64,000 bases of DNA from Chitinophaga polysaccharea (GTDB taxonomy: Bacteria > Bacteroidota > Bacteroidia > Chitinophagales > Chitinophagaceae): NCBI RefSeq assembly GCF_902150045.1, contig NZ_CABFVU010000002.1, positions 186,001-250,000 of the forward strand. The letters are read 5' to 3'. Made by a program: the position numbers and the translations under genes. Of the stretch, positions 46,172 through 55,106 are shown piece by piece; positions within the stretch are counted from its first letter, which is position 1, and every line of letters begins with the position of its first letter. The notes below the pieces were generated by a model that was given only the letters and a program-made list of their open reading frames with translations, made no database searches and was not told where the DNA came from.

Positions 46172-48040
46172 ATGAGCCTCTCCAAAGTGGTATCCCTACT
46201 CATTTTATACATATTTTTCTGTTCTTTGGGAAATAATGCCCTGGCGCAATCCGCAACGATCAGGAAAGAACAGGGTGATTTGCTTTCTATTAAAGACAGT
46301 GTTGAGTTTGCAGACAAACTTAATCGCATTGGTATTCTTTTTTATCTGAAAGATGTTGACAGTTGTTTTTACTATGGCATGAAAGCAAAAGTGCTTTCGG
46401 TCCGGCTGCGATATGCTAAAGGTGAAACCGATGCCGATAACGTAATTGCCGCTGCGCTTTACTTTAAAGGGCTTTATAAGGAAGCGCTGGAACTGTTTAA
46501 CAATTGCCTGGATGCCTACCGGGAATTGGGTGATTCCGCCAATGTTGCCCAGGTGCTCTCTAACATGTCGACCGTGTATACAGATATGGCAGACAGTGAA
46601 AAAGCCATCAGCTTTGCCCGCCAGGGCTTCGAGCTGGGGCAGCAACTGGAGGGAGACAGCATCCAGACCCTGCTCTACCTCAACTATTGCTTGGACCATC
46701 CCGAACTGCCGGAAGATACCATCAGGCATTACCTGGCCAAAGCGCAGGCTATTGCAGAAAAGTATAACGACAAGCCCATGCAGTCACTGGCCATGCTAAT
46801 GGTTCCTACGTATATGGTGCTTAATAACCGCAGACAGGAGGCGCTGCCGCTGATCAGGGCGGCCCTTGAGCATTCCCGTAATACAGGAATGGAATACCTG
46901 GAGATCAGTACGCTGATACTATATGGAAATTGCATGGAAAACAAACCAGACAGCGCACTGATATACTATACGCTTGCATACCAGATTGCAGAGAAAAACG
47001 GCTATAAAAACTTTAACCTGCAATTACTAAATGAGATTCTAAAAAACACAGAGCTAGTAGGTAATAAGGACCAGATCATCCACATGCAAAAACTGATGGC
47101 ATCCGCGCTGGAGGCAGACAACAGTAACCTGAAAAAATTCATCGGTGATTACACCGTTTATAGTGCAATCAGGGAGGAAAACGATTTGCTGGAAGCTGGC
47201 AACCGGAACAAATCAACCCAAATATGGATGCTGGTTGGCATCTGCTCTGCAGCCATACTGCTGCTCGCTTTTATTTACTACCAGTACAGGCGCTCCCGCC
47301 AGATGAATAAAATTATTTCGGACCAGAACCACCAGTTACAGAATACACTGGCCGCACTCGAACAAAGCCAGGCAGACAATACCCAGATGCTTAAAATAGT
47401 AGCGCATGACCTCCGCAATCCCATAGGCGCCATGACATCTATAGCCAGCCTGATGTTGGACGACGGGCCACGCAGCGACAACGACCGTGTGCTACTGGAA
47501 CTGCTCAAAACCTCCGGGGAAAACTCGCTTGATCTTGTAAGTAACCTGTTGCTTATGCATACCCGTGCAGAAGAGCTTACCAAAGAGCCTGTAGAAATGT
47601 ACCAGCTTTTGCAATATTGTGTAGAGTTACTGCAATTTAAAGCAAAAGAAAAAATGCAGCGGATATCCCTGACGGCAGTGCACGTGATCATCCGTGTAAA
47701 CCGGGAGAAGATCTGGCGTGTGGTAAGCAACCTTATTACCAATGCCATCAAGTTCAGCCCCAATGGCGCCCGCATCTCGGTGCTGCTGGAATTGAAGAAT
47801 GGCAAAGTGCAAATCAGGGTGAAAGACGAGGGAATCGGTATACCTGAAGACATTAAAGATAATATCTTCGATATGTTCACTATATCAAGAAGGGCCGGCA
47901 CTGCCGGAGAACAGTCATTTGGTCTTGGGTTATCCATCTCCAGGCAGATCGTAGAAGCGCATGGCGGCGCTATCTGGTACGAAAGCACTCCTGGTAACGG
48001 TACTGTTTTCTTTGTCGAGCTTCCGCTGGAAACAGCCTGA
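46172..48040 (+). CDS. TPR-containing membrane sensor histidine kinase
   Basis: The 622-aa protein (ATG at 46172, MSLSKVVSLLILYIFFCSLG) has a signal peptide and a periplasmic region of TPR repeats (about residues 30-330, for example YKEALELFNNCLDAYRELGD). One membrane helix (IWMLVGICSAAILLLAFIYY) precedes a coiled coil. The kinase core has His412 in KIVAHDLRNPIGAM, NLITNAIKFS, KDEGIGIPE and GLGLSISRQIV. No response regulator lies next to it. It starts about 110 bp past the IS, so any upstream partner may have been displaced. Confidence 0.93.
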   Translation: MSLSKVVSLLILYIFFCSLGNNALAQSATIRKEQGDLLSIKDSVEFADKLNRIGILFYLKDVDSCFYYGMKAKVLSVRLRYAKGETDADNVIAAALYFKGLYKEALELFNNCLDAYRELGDSANVAQVLSNMSTVYTDMADSEKAISFARQGFELGQQLEGDSIQTLLYLNYCLDHPELPEDTIRHYLAKAQAIAEKYNDKPMQSLAMLMVPTYMVLNNRRQEALPLIRAALEHSRNTGMEYLEISTLILYGNCMENKPDSALIYYTLAYQIAEKNGYKNFNLQLLNEILKNTELVGNKDQIIHMQKLMASALEADNSNLKKFIGDYTVYSAIREENDLLEAGNRNKSTQIWMLVGICSAAILLLAFIYYQYRRSRQMNKIISDQNHQLQNTLAALEQSQADNTQMLKIVAHDLRNPIGAMTSIASLMLDDGPRSDNDRVLLELLKTSGENSLDLVSNLLLMHTRAEELTKEPVEMYQLLQYCVELLQFKAKEKMQRISLTAVHVIIRVNREKIWRVVSNLITNAIKFSPNGARISVLLELKNGKVQIRVKDEGIGIPEDIKDNIFDMFTISRRAGTAGEQSFGLGLSISRQIVEAHGGAIWYESTPGNGTVFFVELPLETA

Positions 48041-48356
48041 ATACCTTTGTTTGCACGCGTAAACTTGTCGCCATCAGGCAACAGCGCAATAAGTTAAGCT
48101 CCTCACAATCCCTCTCTCAGTATCCTATTTTTAATGCCAGTTTTGCTGAATGACATTGAATATATTTCTGTAATAATATGTATTTTATTTCATGTAAAAT
48201 ATTTATCCCGCGTTGTTCATTTTGTGCATTTTTTATCATCCTTCCTCGTTATTCATTTTATTCATTCACTCCCGGAACTCGCTACAACACTGATTATTAC
48301 AATACTTTAGCCATACCGTACCCGAATCCCGATATATTAAGTGACTTAGTATCCTT
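48041..48356. other. intergenic region, 316 bp
   Basis: This A+T-rich stretch presumably holds the promoter of the secreted-protein operon. I see no convincing coding sequence. Short pyrimidine-rich frames here look like chance. Confidence 0.5.
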
Positions 48357-49784
48357 ATGCGAATCCCTTTGCATGCCTTGTATACAGTTATCAATTCCCT
48401 GTTACCTGGATCTCCCGGACGGATATGGTTTGCAGCACTGGTATGCTTTCTTTATGTTCCCCTTCAGATACATGCACAAACCGGATGCCCTGCGCCTAAA
48501 ATAAGAAAGTATGCTTCGGGCCAGAGAACAGCGGCGTTGCTGGGATGGATAGACAATGAAACGCTGGCCGCAGACGCCACACCCGCCACTTTTTCTACAC
48601 TCAATGCACCTGTTCCCCTGCTGGGGCTCACCTTCGCCACACAATACCTCCGTTTCGATGCCCTGGTAGCCGCCGGTACACCGCTCAGCATAAAAATTAT
48701 CTACCCCACCGGTCTCCTGGGAGTGGGATCTTCAGCTTTAGTGCAGCCTTTCATATATGATAAAGGTGTTGAGAAAGCAGCCGGTATATCCTTTCCCGTA
48801 GGCGACCTGCTATCACTTCTGAATGGGGCCGGCGATATGGAACTCAACCTCACTCCGAAAGATGCCGCCGGTAAGCCGGTAGCCTACGATGGCGTATGGA
48901 TAAGGCTTTCCGGCGTAGCCGGATTAACGCTAAGCATGAGTGTGTACGATGCCTGGATCATGCAGGACCCTCCCGGCAATATTAACTGTAACCAGGCTAT
49001 AGATGTACTGGCTGGCGTTCGCGCAGGTGGTATCAGTCTGCTTAACGCTACCGGGGGAGTAGTGAATAAATGGAATGCCATCGACAATGATCCTTCGCTC
49101 ACTACTTACGCGCAACTCAATACCGGCGTGCAGGTACTGAGCCAGGTGTTTGAAACAGTGGTATTCAATACACCGGCAAAGGCTGGTGATTCTGTATACC
49201 TCGTACTGCAGGATCCAGGCAGCGCCCTGCTGGATCTTAGCTTGCTTACGGGTTTTACCATACAACCCTACATGGGAACAACCCCTGCAGGAAGCCCCAT
49301 TACCAATACAGGTACATTGCTCAATCTCCGCCTTTTAAACGGACCGGGAAATAAGTATGTGCTCAGCGCTGCTATCCCGGCAGCTTTCGACCGGATAGAT
49401 ATACAGATGGGCGGATTGACAGGCGCACTTTCCTCCCTGCGCATCTATGATGTAAAAGTAGTAACACCGGCTCCTGTGTATTCACTGACCATCGATGGTA
49501 ACCTCACTGCCAGCCCTATTTGTATTAAAGATGCAGGCAAGCTGAAGTTCAATATCACCAATACGGACCCCTGTGCTGTATATAACTGGTACGATACCAA
49601 TAATACCCTGCTGTATACCGGTAACGCCTATACGCCTGCAATTACCAGTGCAGGAAATTATACATGGTATGTAGAAGCTGTAAGGAACGGGTGCAGTGGC
49701 GTTGTAAGTAATCGTGTGCCCGTTCACGTTATAGTTGAACCACGCCCTGGAAAACCATTACTCACCATTCAATTAAACCCTTGA
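48357..49784 (+). CDS. secreted protein with C-terminal Ig-like domain
   Basis: The 475-aa product starts with a long signal segment ending VPLQIHAQ. The first 370 residues contain repeated beta-rich modules (ATQYLRFDALVAAGTPLSIK, and SQVFETVVFNTPAKAGDSVYL later) that I cannot name. The last 100 residues form an Ig-like domain (NWYDTNNTLLYTGNAYTPAI, GNYTWYVEAVRNGCSGVVS). The end PRPGKPLLTIQLNP looks like the first strand of a further Ig domain that is absent. It is the first gene of a four-gene operon ending with PorP/SprF. No type IX signal is seen on this protein itself. Confidence 0.75.
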   Translation: MRIPLHALYTVINSLLPGSPGRIWFAALVCFLYVPLQIHAQTGCPAPKIRKYASGQRTAALLGWIDNETLAADATPATFSTLNAPVPLLGLTFATQYLRFDALVAAGTPLSIKIIYPTGLLGVGSSALVQPFIYDKGVEKAAGISFPVGDLLSLLNGAGDMELNLTPKDAAGKPVAYDGVWIRLSGVAGLTLSMSVYDAWIMQDPPGNINCNQAIDVLAGVRAGGISLLNATGGVVNKWNAIDNDPSLTTYAQLNTGVQVLSQVFETVVFNTPAKAGDSVYLVLQDPGSALLDLSLLTGFTIQPYMGTTPAGSPITNTGTLLNLRLLNGPGNKYVLSAAIPAAFDRIDIQMGGLTGALSSLRIYDVKVVTPAPVYSLTIDGNLTASPICIKDAGKLKFNITNTDPCAVYNWYDTNNTLLYTGNAYTPAITSAGNYTWYVEAVRNGCSGVVSNRVPVHVIVEPRPGKPLLTIQLNP

Positions 49785-49787
49785 CAT

Positions 49788-50705
49788 ATGAAAATTGCTA
49801 CTTTCGGAATGCGCCGGCCTTTCCATCCTGTTTTAATGATCCCTGTTTTACGCCATCCCGCTATGAAGTACCTGCTGGCGGTGTTCTTACTGCTGTGCAC
49901 CATAGGCGTTCATGCACAAACTGTCACGCTCATCAAAACACCGGCACAATTGTCTGATAACGACGATCCGTCAAAAGGTACCTCTACCTCCACAGGTACA
50001 ACCTTGTTCTGTACTGATCAATCTGCATTCACGCTCACTTCCAGTTTAAATGATCCTACTGCAACCGGAACCCCCGTACCTTATACCAGCTGGGAATGGA
50101 AGGAGGTCGATGAAAATGGTAACCCTGGCCCTTTACCGGCAACAGCAGTTGCCACAAAGGAAAAACTGAATGTAGCTTCCGCTACACCGGGATGGCATAC
50201 CTACCAGGTAACTGCCGCCACCGGTGTTTCAGAGTGCCCCGCGGATCCGGTGATCTTTACAGTTTATATATTGCCCGACCTGAGCATCAAGGCAGATGTA
50301 GATCCTGCAAATAACCCCAATCTCACTTATTGCGCCGCCAATGGTGCGCCAACCGGCGCTAAGGCCATTAACCTGAAAAGCACTGTGACCTTCGCTACAG
50401 CGCCCCGCAAGATCGCAGGTCTGAAAGATTATACAGTGAGCGATTTTGAGCTGAAATATGTGTGGTCTAAAGAAGAAGTAGGCACGCCTGCCTCCAAAAC
50501 AGATGTAGGCACAGGCGCCGATTACACGATAACAGAACCTGCTGTAGCAACGGCTGGTGGGGAAAAGAAGTATAACTACAGCGTGAAGGTAGTGTACACG
50601 GTAAAGGCATGCGGCGACTATACCGCTATCGCGCAATCCGGTGGTCAGAATGCTGTGATCACTGTTACGCCTAAACCAGGTAAACCGGTTATTACTATCC
50701 AGTAA
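49788..50705 (+). CDS. secreted Ig-like protein
   Basis: The 305-aa frame contains an internal ATG at 49863 that begins a clean signal peptide (MKYLLAVFLLLCTIGVHAQ), the more likely start; from 49788 the extra 25 residues would hide it. The mature part holds two Ig-like or PKD-like beta domains with YTSWEWKEVDENGNPG, GWHTYQVTAATGVSECPADP and LKYVWSKEEVG. It ends VTPKPGKPVITIQ, almost the same closing strand as the preceding protein. It lies 3 bp after that gene and 5 bp before the next, so the genes are clearly one operon. Confidence 0.75.
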   Translation: MKIATFGMRRPFHPVLMIPVLRHPAMKYLLAVFLLLCTIGVHAQTVTLIKTPAQLSDNDDPSKGTSTSTGTTLFCTDQSAFTLTSSLNDPTATGTPVPYTSWEWKEVDENGNPGPLPATAVATKEKLNVASATPGWHTYQVTAATGVSECPADPVIFTVYILPDLSIKADVDPANNPNLTYCAANGAPTGAKAINLKSTVTFATAPRKIAGLKDYTVSDFELKYVWSKEEVGTPASKTDVGTGADYTITEPAVATAGGEKKYNYSVKVVYTVKACGDYTAIAQSGGQNAVITVTPKPGKPVITIQ

Positions 50706-50710
50706 ATGGT

Positions 50711-51646
50711 ATGGGTAAAAAAATAACTGTTATCCTCTTATTCCTGGGCTGGTGGGCTACTTCCGCATTAGGGCAGTCCCCACCGGTCAGGTATATCATG
50801 CCCGGTCAGCAGGTGAAACTTACTGCAGCGGCTACCAATGCGCAGCACTATCAGTGGTACCGCGATGGTATGCCCATCACAGGAGCAACACAGGCGGAGC
50901 ATATCACCGCAACACTGGGCAGGTATACCGTGGAAGCATATAACGGTTACGACTGTATGTCGGAACTGTCTGATGCAGTTATTATTGCTGAAATAACCGG
51001 CAGGGGCCCGGATGCGGATATGCAGATCAGCAAAACCGCCGACAGGGGAACCATTCGCGTGAACACTTCTTTCAACTATTATTTAACAGTAACAAATAAT
51101 GGTCCGGCAAATGCCACCGGTATCGTGATCATGGATAAGTTGCCCGGGTACCTGGCCATGGACCTGTTGTCGGTACCCACTACGGGTACCGCTACCTATG
51201 AAGCAAATGACCACACTGTATGGTGGAAAATGAATAACCTGCAAACGGGGGGCACCGCTTCTTTATCCATCAAGGTGAAAGTGCTGGAACCGGGGCTGAT
51301 CACCAATACCGCCACCGTTACCGCCAATGAAAATGATAAGGTATTGCAGAATAATACCAGTACGCATCAGCTGAAAGTATTGGCGCTGCACATTCCCAAC
51401 GCCATTACCCCCAATGGCGATGGTGTAAATGAAGTATTCATTATCGGCGGTCTGGAGCTTTACCCGGAAAATGAGCTTACTATTCTCAACAGGTGGGGTA
51501 ATCACGTATTTGAACAAAAAGGATATACACAAAACTGGAACGGGAAAGGATTAAATGCAGGCACTTATTTTTATTTACTGCGGGTGAAGGATGAAAACGG
51601 TCACTGGCAGGAATTTAAAGGATATATCACTTTACTGAAGCCATAA
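50711..51646 (+). CDS. secreted Ig-DUF11 protein with type IX sorting (CHU_C) domain
   Basis: The signal peptide is MGKKITVILLFLGWWATSALGQ. An Ig-like domain follows (about residues 30-95, YQWYRDGMPITGATQAEHI). A DUF11-type repeat comes next (YYLTVTNNGPANATGIVIMDKLPG, then LEPGLITNTATVTANEND). The C-terminal gliding-motility-associated domain has IPNAITPNGDGVNEVFIIG and LNRWGNHVFEQKGYTQNWNG, ending in a strand typical of type B sorting signals of the type IX secretion system. The protein is therefore probably carried to the cell surface. The next gene encodes the usual PorP/SprF partner. Confidence 0.92.
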   Translation: MGKKITVILLFLGWWATSALGQSPPVRYIMPGQQVKLTAAATNAQHYQWYRDGMPITGATQAEHITATLGRYTVEAYNGYDCMSELSDAVIIAEITGRGPDADMQISKTADRGTIRVNTSFNYYLTVTNNGPANATGIVIMDKLPGYLAMDLLSVPTTGTATYEANDHTVWWKMNNLQTGGTASLSIKVKVLEPGLITNTATVTANENDKVLQNNTSTHQLKVLALHIPNAITPNGDGVNEVFIIGGLELYPENELTILNRWGNHVFEQKGYTQNWNGKGLNAGTYFYLLRVKDENGHWQEFKGYITLLKP

Positions 51647-51655
51647 CCATTTACT

Positions 51656-52654
51656 ATGAGTATGAAGAGATATTTTGTTTTCCTGGTAAGTTTTCTTTGC
51701 GGTCTACAATCATTGCAGGCCCAACAGGATGCGCAATTCAGCCAGTATATCTTTAATGGAATCTATATAAATCCCGCGTATGCGGGATACCGGCAGGAAC
51801 TGAATGCGCATGCCTTTTACAGGAACCAGTGGGTAGGCGTTCCCGGTGCGCCGGAAACTATGTCGCTGGCAATTGATGGCAATGTGAATAACGACAGGGT
51901 AGGGCTGGCACTACAGGTATCGCACGATAAGATCGGTGCGCAGAGCCAGCTGGCGGCGTATGGGAACTATGCATACCGCCTACCACTGGGTGCTGAAACC
52001 GGCAGACTGGCACTGGGTATTGGAGCTGGTATTGTGCAACAGGGCCTCAACCCCAATGAGCTGGAATTCACCAATCCCAACGAGCCTAACCTGGGTGGCG
52101 CTGCACAGCATATGCTGTTGTTCGATATCAGGGCCGGTGCTTATTATACTACTGAAAACTGGTTTGTTGGTTTTTCGGCAGATAATCTGACGGCGCAGTA
52201 CCAGGCAAAAAATAAACCATTGGGTCATTTTATCCCGGTGCCCAAACCACACTTTTATTTCACCGGAGGTGCACTGCTAAGGATGAATGATAATGTATTC
52301 CTGAAGCCGTCTTTCCTGTTGAAAGATGACAGGGCAGGACCTACCAGCCTGGATTTGAATATGTTTGTATTGCTGAAGGAACTGATTTGGGTAGGTGGTG
52401 GATACCGCACAGCGGTAAACCTGTACAATAAGCCGGCACTACAGCCGGGGCTTACCAGGTCAGGTGCAGTAGTAGCAATGGCGGAAGTATTTGTGTTGCC
52501 GGAATTAAGGATAGGATATGCGTTTGATTATGCCTTGAATAAATACCGCAATTATAACAATGGTACGCATGAAATATCTGTAGGATTTTATTTTAAAAGG
52601 ATGGATGATGCAAGGCGCACCTCCCTCCGCCAGGTAAGGTGTTCCTATTTTTAA
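51656..52654 (+). CDS. PorP/SprF-family outer-membrane protein
   Basis: PorP/SprF proteins are outer-membrane barrels that act with type IX-secreted CHU_C proteins to attach them to the surface or to motility structures. This 332-aa copy has a signal peptide and the family start QDAQFSQYIFNGIYINPAYAGYRQELNA. Beta strands such as LALGIGAGIVQQGLNPNELEF follow, then the closing LRIGYAFDYALNKYRNYNNGTHEISVGFYF. It directly follows the CHU_C gene (9 bp gap) and is its likely cognate partner. Confidence 0.94.
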   Translation: MSMKRYFVFLVSFLCGLQSLQAQQDAQFSQYIFNGIYINPAYAGYRQELNAHAFYRNQWVGVPGAPETMSLAIDGNVNNDRVGLALQVSHDKIGAQSQLAAYGNYAYRLPLGAETGRLALGIGAGIVQQGLNPNELEFTNPNEPNLGGAAQHMLLFDIRAGAYYTTENWFVGFSADNLTAQYQAKNKPLGHFIPVPKPHFYFTGGALLRMNDNVFLKPSFLLKDDRAGPTSLDLNMFVLLKELIWVGGGYRTAVNLYNKPALQPGLTRSGAVVAMAEVFVLPELRIGYAFDYALNKYRNYNNGTHEISVGFYFKRMDDARRTSLRQVRCSYF

Positions 52655-52676
52655 CTTTAGTAAATTATAGGATGCT

Positions 52677-53402
52677 TTGAAAATGAGGGTTATCTTTAAT
52701 CATAAGTCTCCCTTTATGAGAAAAAAGAAAGTTGCTTCCCTGTTCGTGCGCATGCATCCTGTACAGCGGGTATTGGTGAGCCTGGGATTTACCGTTTTGG
52801 TATATATAGTACTTTTATTACTGAAGATAGAAGTACATCCGCTGGTGTTATCTGCCATGTTGTGGGATATTTTCGCTCTTTCCTACATCACTACCGGCTG
52901 GATCGTATTTTTTAACCGTACTACAGACGAGATCCGCACCTGGGCAAGGGTGGACGACGGCAGCCGCACTTTTGTGACGCTAACGGTGGTTATAGCTTCT
53001 GTGGCAAGCCTGGTGCTGGTGCTGCTAATGATGCTGTCGAAGGAGCTGACAGGGCTCTCGAAGGTCCTGTATTTGCCGGTAGCTGTTTCGGGGATGTTGG
53101 CCTCATGGGCAATGGTACATACCATCCTCACTTTTCATTATACGCATCTCTATTATGATGATGACGAGAACGATAGCACCAAGCATGCGGGCGGACTGGA
53201 ATTTCCACAGGAAAAGAAACCCGATTATATTGATTTCGCTTATTTCGCCTTCGTGATCGGTATGACTTTCCAGGTGTCGGATGTGGATATTACCGGCAGG
53301 ATAATCCGCCGTACAGCATTGGCGCATGGCTTACTTTCCTTTTTGCTGAATACATTTGTGGTGGCATTAACCATCAACCTGATCGCCGGCCTGAAGGAAT
53401 AG
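52677..53402 (+). CDS. DUF1345 family membrane protein
   Basis: The 241-aa protein has about five membrane helices. DUF1345 signatures are HTILTFHYTHLYY, GGLEFPQEKKPDYIDFAYFAFVIGMTFQVSDVDITG and the closing RRTALAHGLLSFLLNTFVVALTINLIAGL. Function is unknown for the family. A start further in, at the ATG of MRKKKV, is also possible. It lies 22 bp after porP/sprF and is the last gene before the second tRNA-Glu. Confidence 0.9.
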   Translation: MKMRVIFNHKSPFMRKKKVASLFVRMHPVQRVLVSLGFTVLVYIVLLLLKIEVHPLVLSAMLWDIFALSYITTGWIVFFNRTTDEIRTWARVDDGSRTFVTLTVVIASVASLVLVLLMMLSKELTGLSKVLYLPVAVSGMLASWAMVHTILTFHYTHLYYDDDENDSTKHAGGLEFPQEKKPDYIDFAYFAFVIGMTFQVSDVDITGRIIRRTALAHGLLSFLLNTFVVALTINLIAGLKE

Positions 53403-53466
53403 CTCGTTTCAACCAGCAGTTTTTTTTATAATCTTCTTACCTTTAATAAAGATTCGAAAAAAAGTT

Positions 53467-53495
53467 TTGGTTTGTAAAACATTTTCCTATCTTTG
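53467..53495 (+). promoter_or_regulatory. probable promoter of tRNA-Glu copy 2
   Basis: TTG (53467-53469), 18 bases, then TATCTTTG (53488-53495) fit the consensus apart from one base less spacing. The tRNA starts 16 bp downstream. Confidence 0.65.
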
Positions 53496-53511
53496 CAATC
53501 CCAAACGAAAC

Positions 53512-53583
53512 GCCGCGTTGGTCAAGGGGTTAAGACGCCTCCCTTTCACGGAGGAATCACGGGTTCGAATCCCGTACGTGGTA
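53512..53583 (+). tRNA. tRNA-Glu (anticodon TTC), copy 2; likely conjugative-element attachment site
   Basis: This copy is identical to the tRNA at 44466 except at nucleotides 45 (A for G, variable region) and 58 (A for T, T-loop), both in the 3' half. The fold is intact. The recombinase frame of the adjacent element originally read antisense through this gene, so the tRNA 3' half probably came with the element at integration. Confidence 0.93.
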
Positions 53584-53610
53584 CAGCTCGGGATTTTGCC
53601 CGAAGAAGAT

Positions 53611-53642
53611 AAGGGCTCCTCTATTTCGAGGAGCCCTTTTTC
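53611..53642. terminator. terminator of tRNA-Glu copy 2, inside former recombinase coding sequence
   Basis: GGGCTCCTC (53613-53621) pairs with GAGGAGCCC (53628-53636), followed by TTTTTCTTTG. The same bases encoded EKGLLEIEEPL of the recombinase on the other strand. Confidence 0.9.
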
Positions 53643-53719
53643 TTTGATAGCTAACACGTTATGAGATAATGCAGGATGAATGTGGATCAAGTTGAAAAGT
53701 TGGGGGATGTCCATAAATT

Positions 53720-54568
53720 TTAAGCATAGAGTTTAGTTAATCTATAGAGAAAGAATTCTACATCCCGCACCCCTCGTAGTGCATTTCTAAAGGACTTTAC
53801 TTTTGCATTGAATGATTCTGCCGCCGCATTGGTGGCTCTGTTGTTGAAGAAGTTGAGGATACCCAGATAATGAGTTCTGATAGTCCTGGCAACGGTCTTG
53901 AAGGATAAAATCCCCGCTTCCTCCACGTCATTATACCACAAAGCCAGCTTCTTAAATGCTTCTTCTTTACACTTACAATGTCTGTAAACCTCACCGAGTC
54001 GCAGGGATAGCTGGTAGGATTTATGAATAAGGGGGTAATGACTAAATAAAAGTTCCGCTCTCTGCTGCTGCTCTCTGGTCCATAGTCTGGGATGCTTAAA
54101 TAGCAAGTATCGGCTTCTGGCCAGCAGCTGTTTAGCTGTATCGCCGTTAGCGAGCCTGACTGGCTCATACTTCATTGCGGCTCGTTTTGCCTGCTCGTAT
54201 TCCAGATTCTCCTGTTCCAGGGCTTCCCAGCGATGCTTTATTCTGATTTCCTGTACCGCATCAAAAGCCAGGTGTTGCACATGGAAGCGATCTATCACCC
54301 GATGGGCGTTAGGGAAACAGGCTTTAACAGCGCTATTAAGGCTACCAGACATATCGATGGTAACTTCCTGTACCATCCTACGCAGGCGCTTAGGGATTTT
54401 AAACAGTATTTCTTTCAGAAATTCAGACTGAGTGCCCTTGATCATAGCCACTATTGAGCCTTTGCGCCCTTTGGCCAGCTTATTAGTGACAATTGTATAC
54501 AGTTCTCCACTGGAAAAGGCTGTCTCGTCTATACTTAAAGCGGCACCAATGTTTTGTTCAAAAAGCAT
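53720..54568 (-). CDS. IS transposase, DDE catalytic part (ORF B), copy 2
   Basis: The protein is identical to that at 44655-45503, with the same DDE residues. The frame is open to 54712, overlapping ORF A by 17 nt, and is probably reached by a +1 shift at the T6A4 run. Because both copies are intact and identical, the element is likely to be recently active. Confidence 0.9.
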   Translation of the reverse strand: MLFEQNIGAALSIDETAFSSGELYTIVTNKLAKGRKGSIVAMIKGTQSEFLKEILFKIPKRLRRMVQEVTIDMSGSLNSAVKACFPNAHRVIDRFHVQHLAFDAVQEIRIKHRWEALEQENLEYEQAKRAAMKYEPVRLANGDTAKQLLARSRYLLFKHPRLWTREQQQRAELLFSHYPLIHKSYQLSLRLGEVYRHCKCKEEAFKKLALWYNDVEEAGILSFKTVARTIRTHYLGILNFFNNRATNAAAESFNAKVKSFRNALRGVRDVEFFLYRLTKLYA

Positions 54569-54695
54569 CCATTCAGTAGCATGTTCTTTCTGCTCCCAAC
54601 TGGAAAAATCACTTAAATGATGTTTGTATTGTTGCCCGAGTTGTTTACCGTCAACATTGTAAAGATGGCCAAGTTGAACGGGGCTGATGGGGTGA

Positions 54696-55049
54696 TTATC
54701 TAAGTAGTCCTTTTAAAAAATAACCGAATTCCAATGTCATTCGCGTTCCTTTTTTCACTATTTCCCAATCTCTTGTTACTGTTTCTCCGGTGGCTACAAC
54801 CTCCCACCGACGCCGCTTTACATATAAAGTAACCTTCTTTCTGCGGATAGGAAAATCCTGAACAGCAACGGGAGGAAGAAAGTCTTTGGCGTGAAGTTTT
54901 TTATGCTGATGCTCAGCTGGAACAATATTCTTTTCTTCTAAATAAATACTTATTTCAGTCTCACTTTGACAAGCATCAGCTATCTCGAAATAATATAAAA
55001 TCCCTTCTGGTAGCAGAGCCTCGATCAGAAGGCTAAAATTCTTATCCAT
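54696..55049 (-). CDS. IS transposase N-terminal part (ORF A), copy 2
   Basis: The 117-aa protein is identical to that at 45631-45984. It starts 70 bp inside the right inverted repeat; no other gene fits between it and the element end. Confidence 0.85.
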   Translation of the reverse strand: MDKNFSLLIEALLPEGILYYFEIADACQSETEISIYLEEKNIVPAEHQHKKLHAKDFLPPVAVQDFPIRRKKVTLYVKRRRWEVVATGETVTRDWEIVKKGTRMTLEFGYFLKGLLR

Positions 55050-55106
55050 GGCTATTAATCTTAATTGGGCGCAAAAAAACTATTTTTTATCCTATCCCCC
55101 AACTTT

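Larger units (their letters stand above)
53487..53675 (-). pseudogene. cut-off 3' end of the serine recombinase gene
   Basis: If the IS at 53684-55118 and one target duplication are removed, the recombinase frame continues through YIHPALSHNVLAIKEKGL and GLLEIEEPLSSSGK. It then runs antisense across the tRNA-Glu (CTTYGIRTRDSSVKGRR) to a stop at 53487. The 62 residues are now separated from the main gene, which ends GSS in the IS. Confidence 0.85.

Noticed and set aside
48178..48504. Cys/Pro-rich frame of 108 codons upstream of the secreted-protein operon
   Set aside because: It overlaps the signal-peptide region of the 48357 gene in another frame and has low-quality composition. It is most likely a chance frame in A+T-rich DNA.
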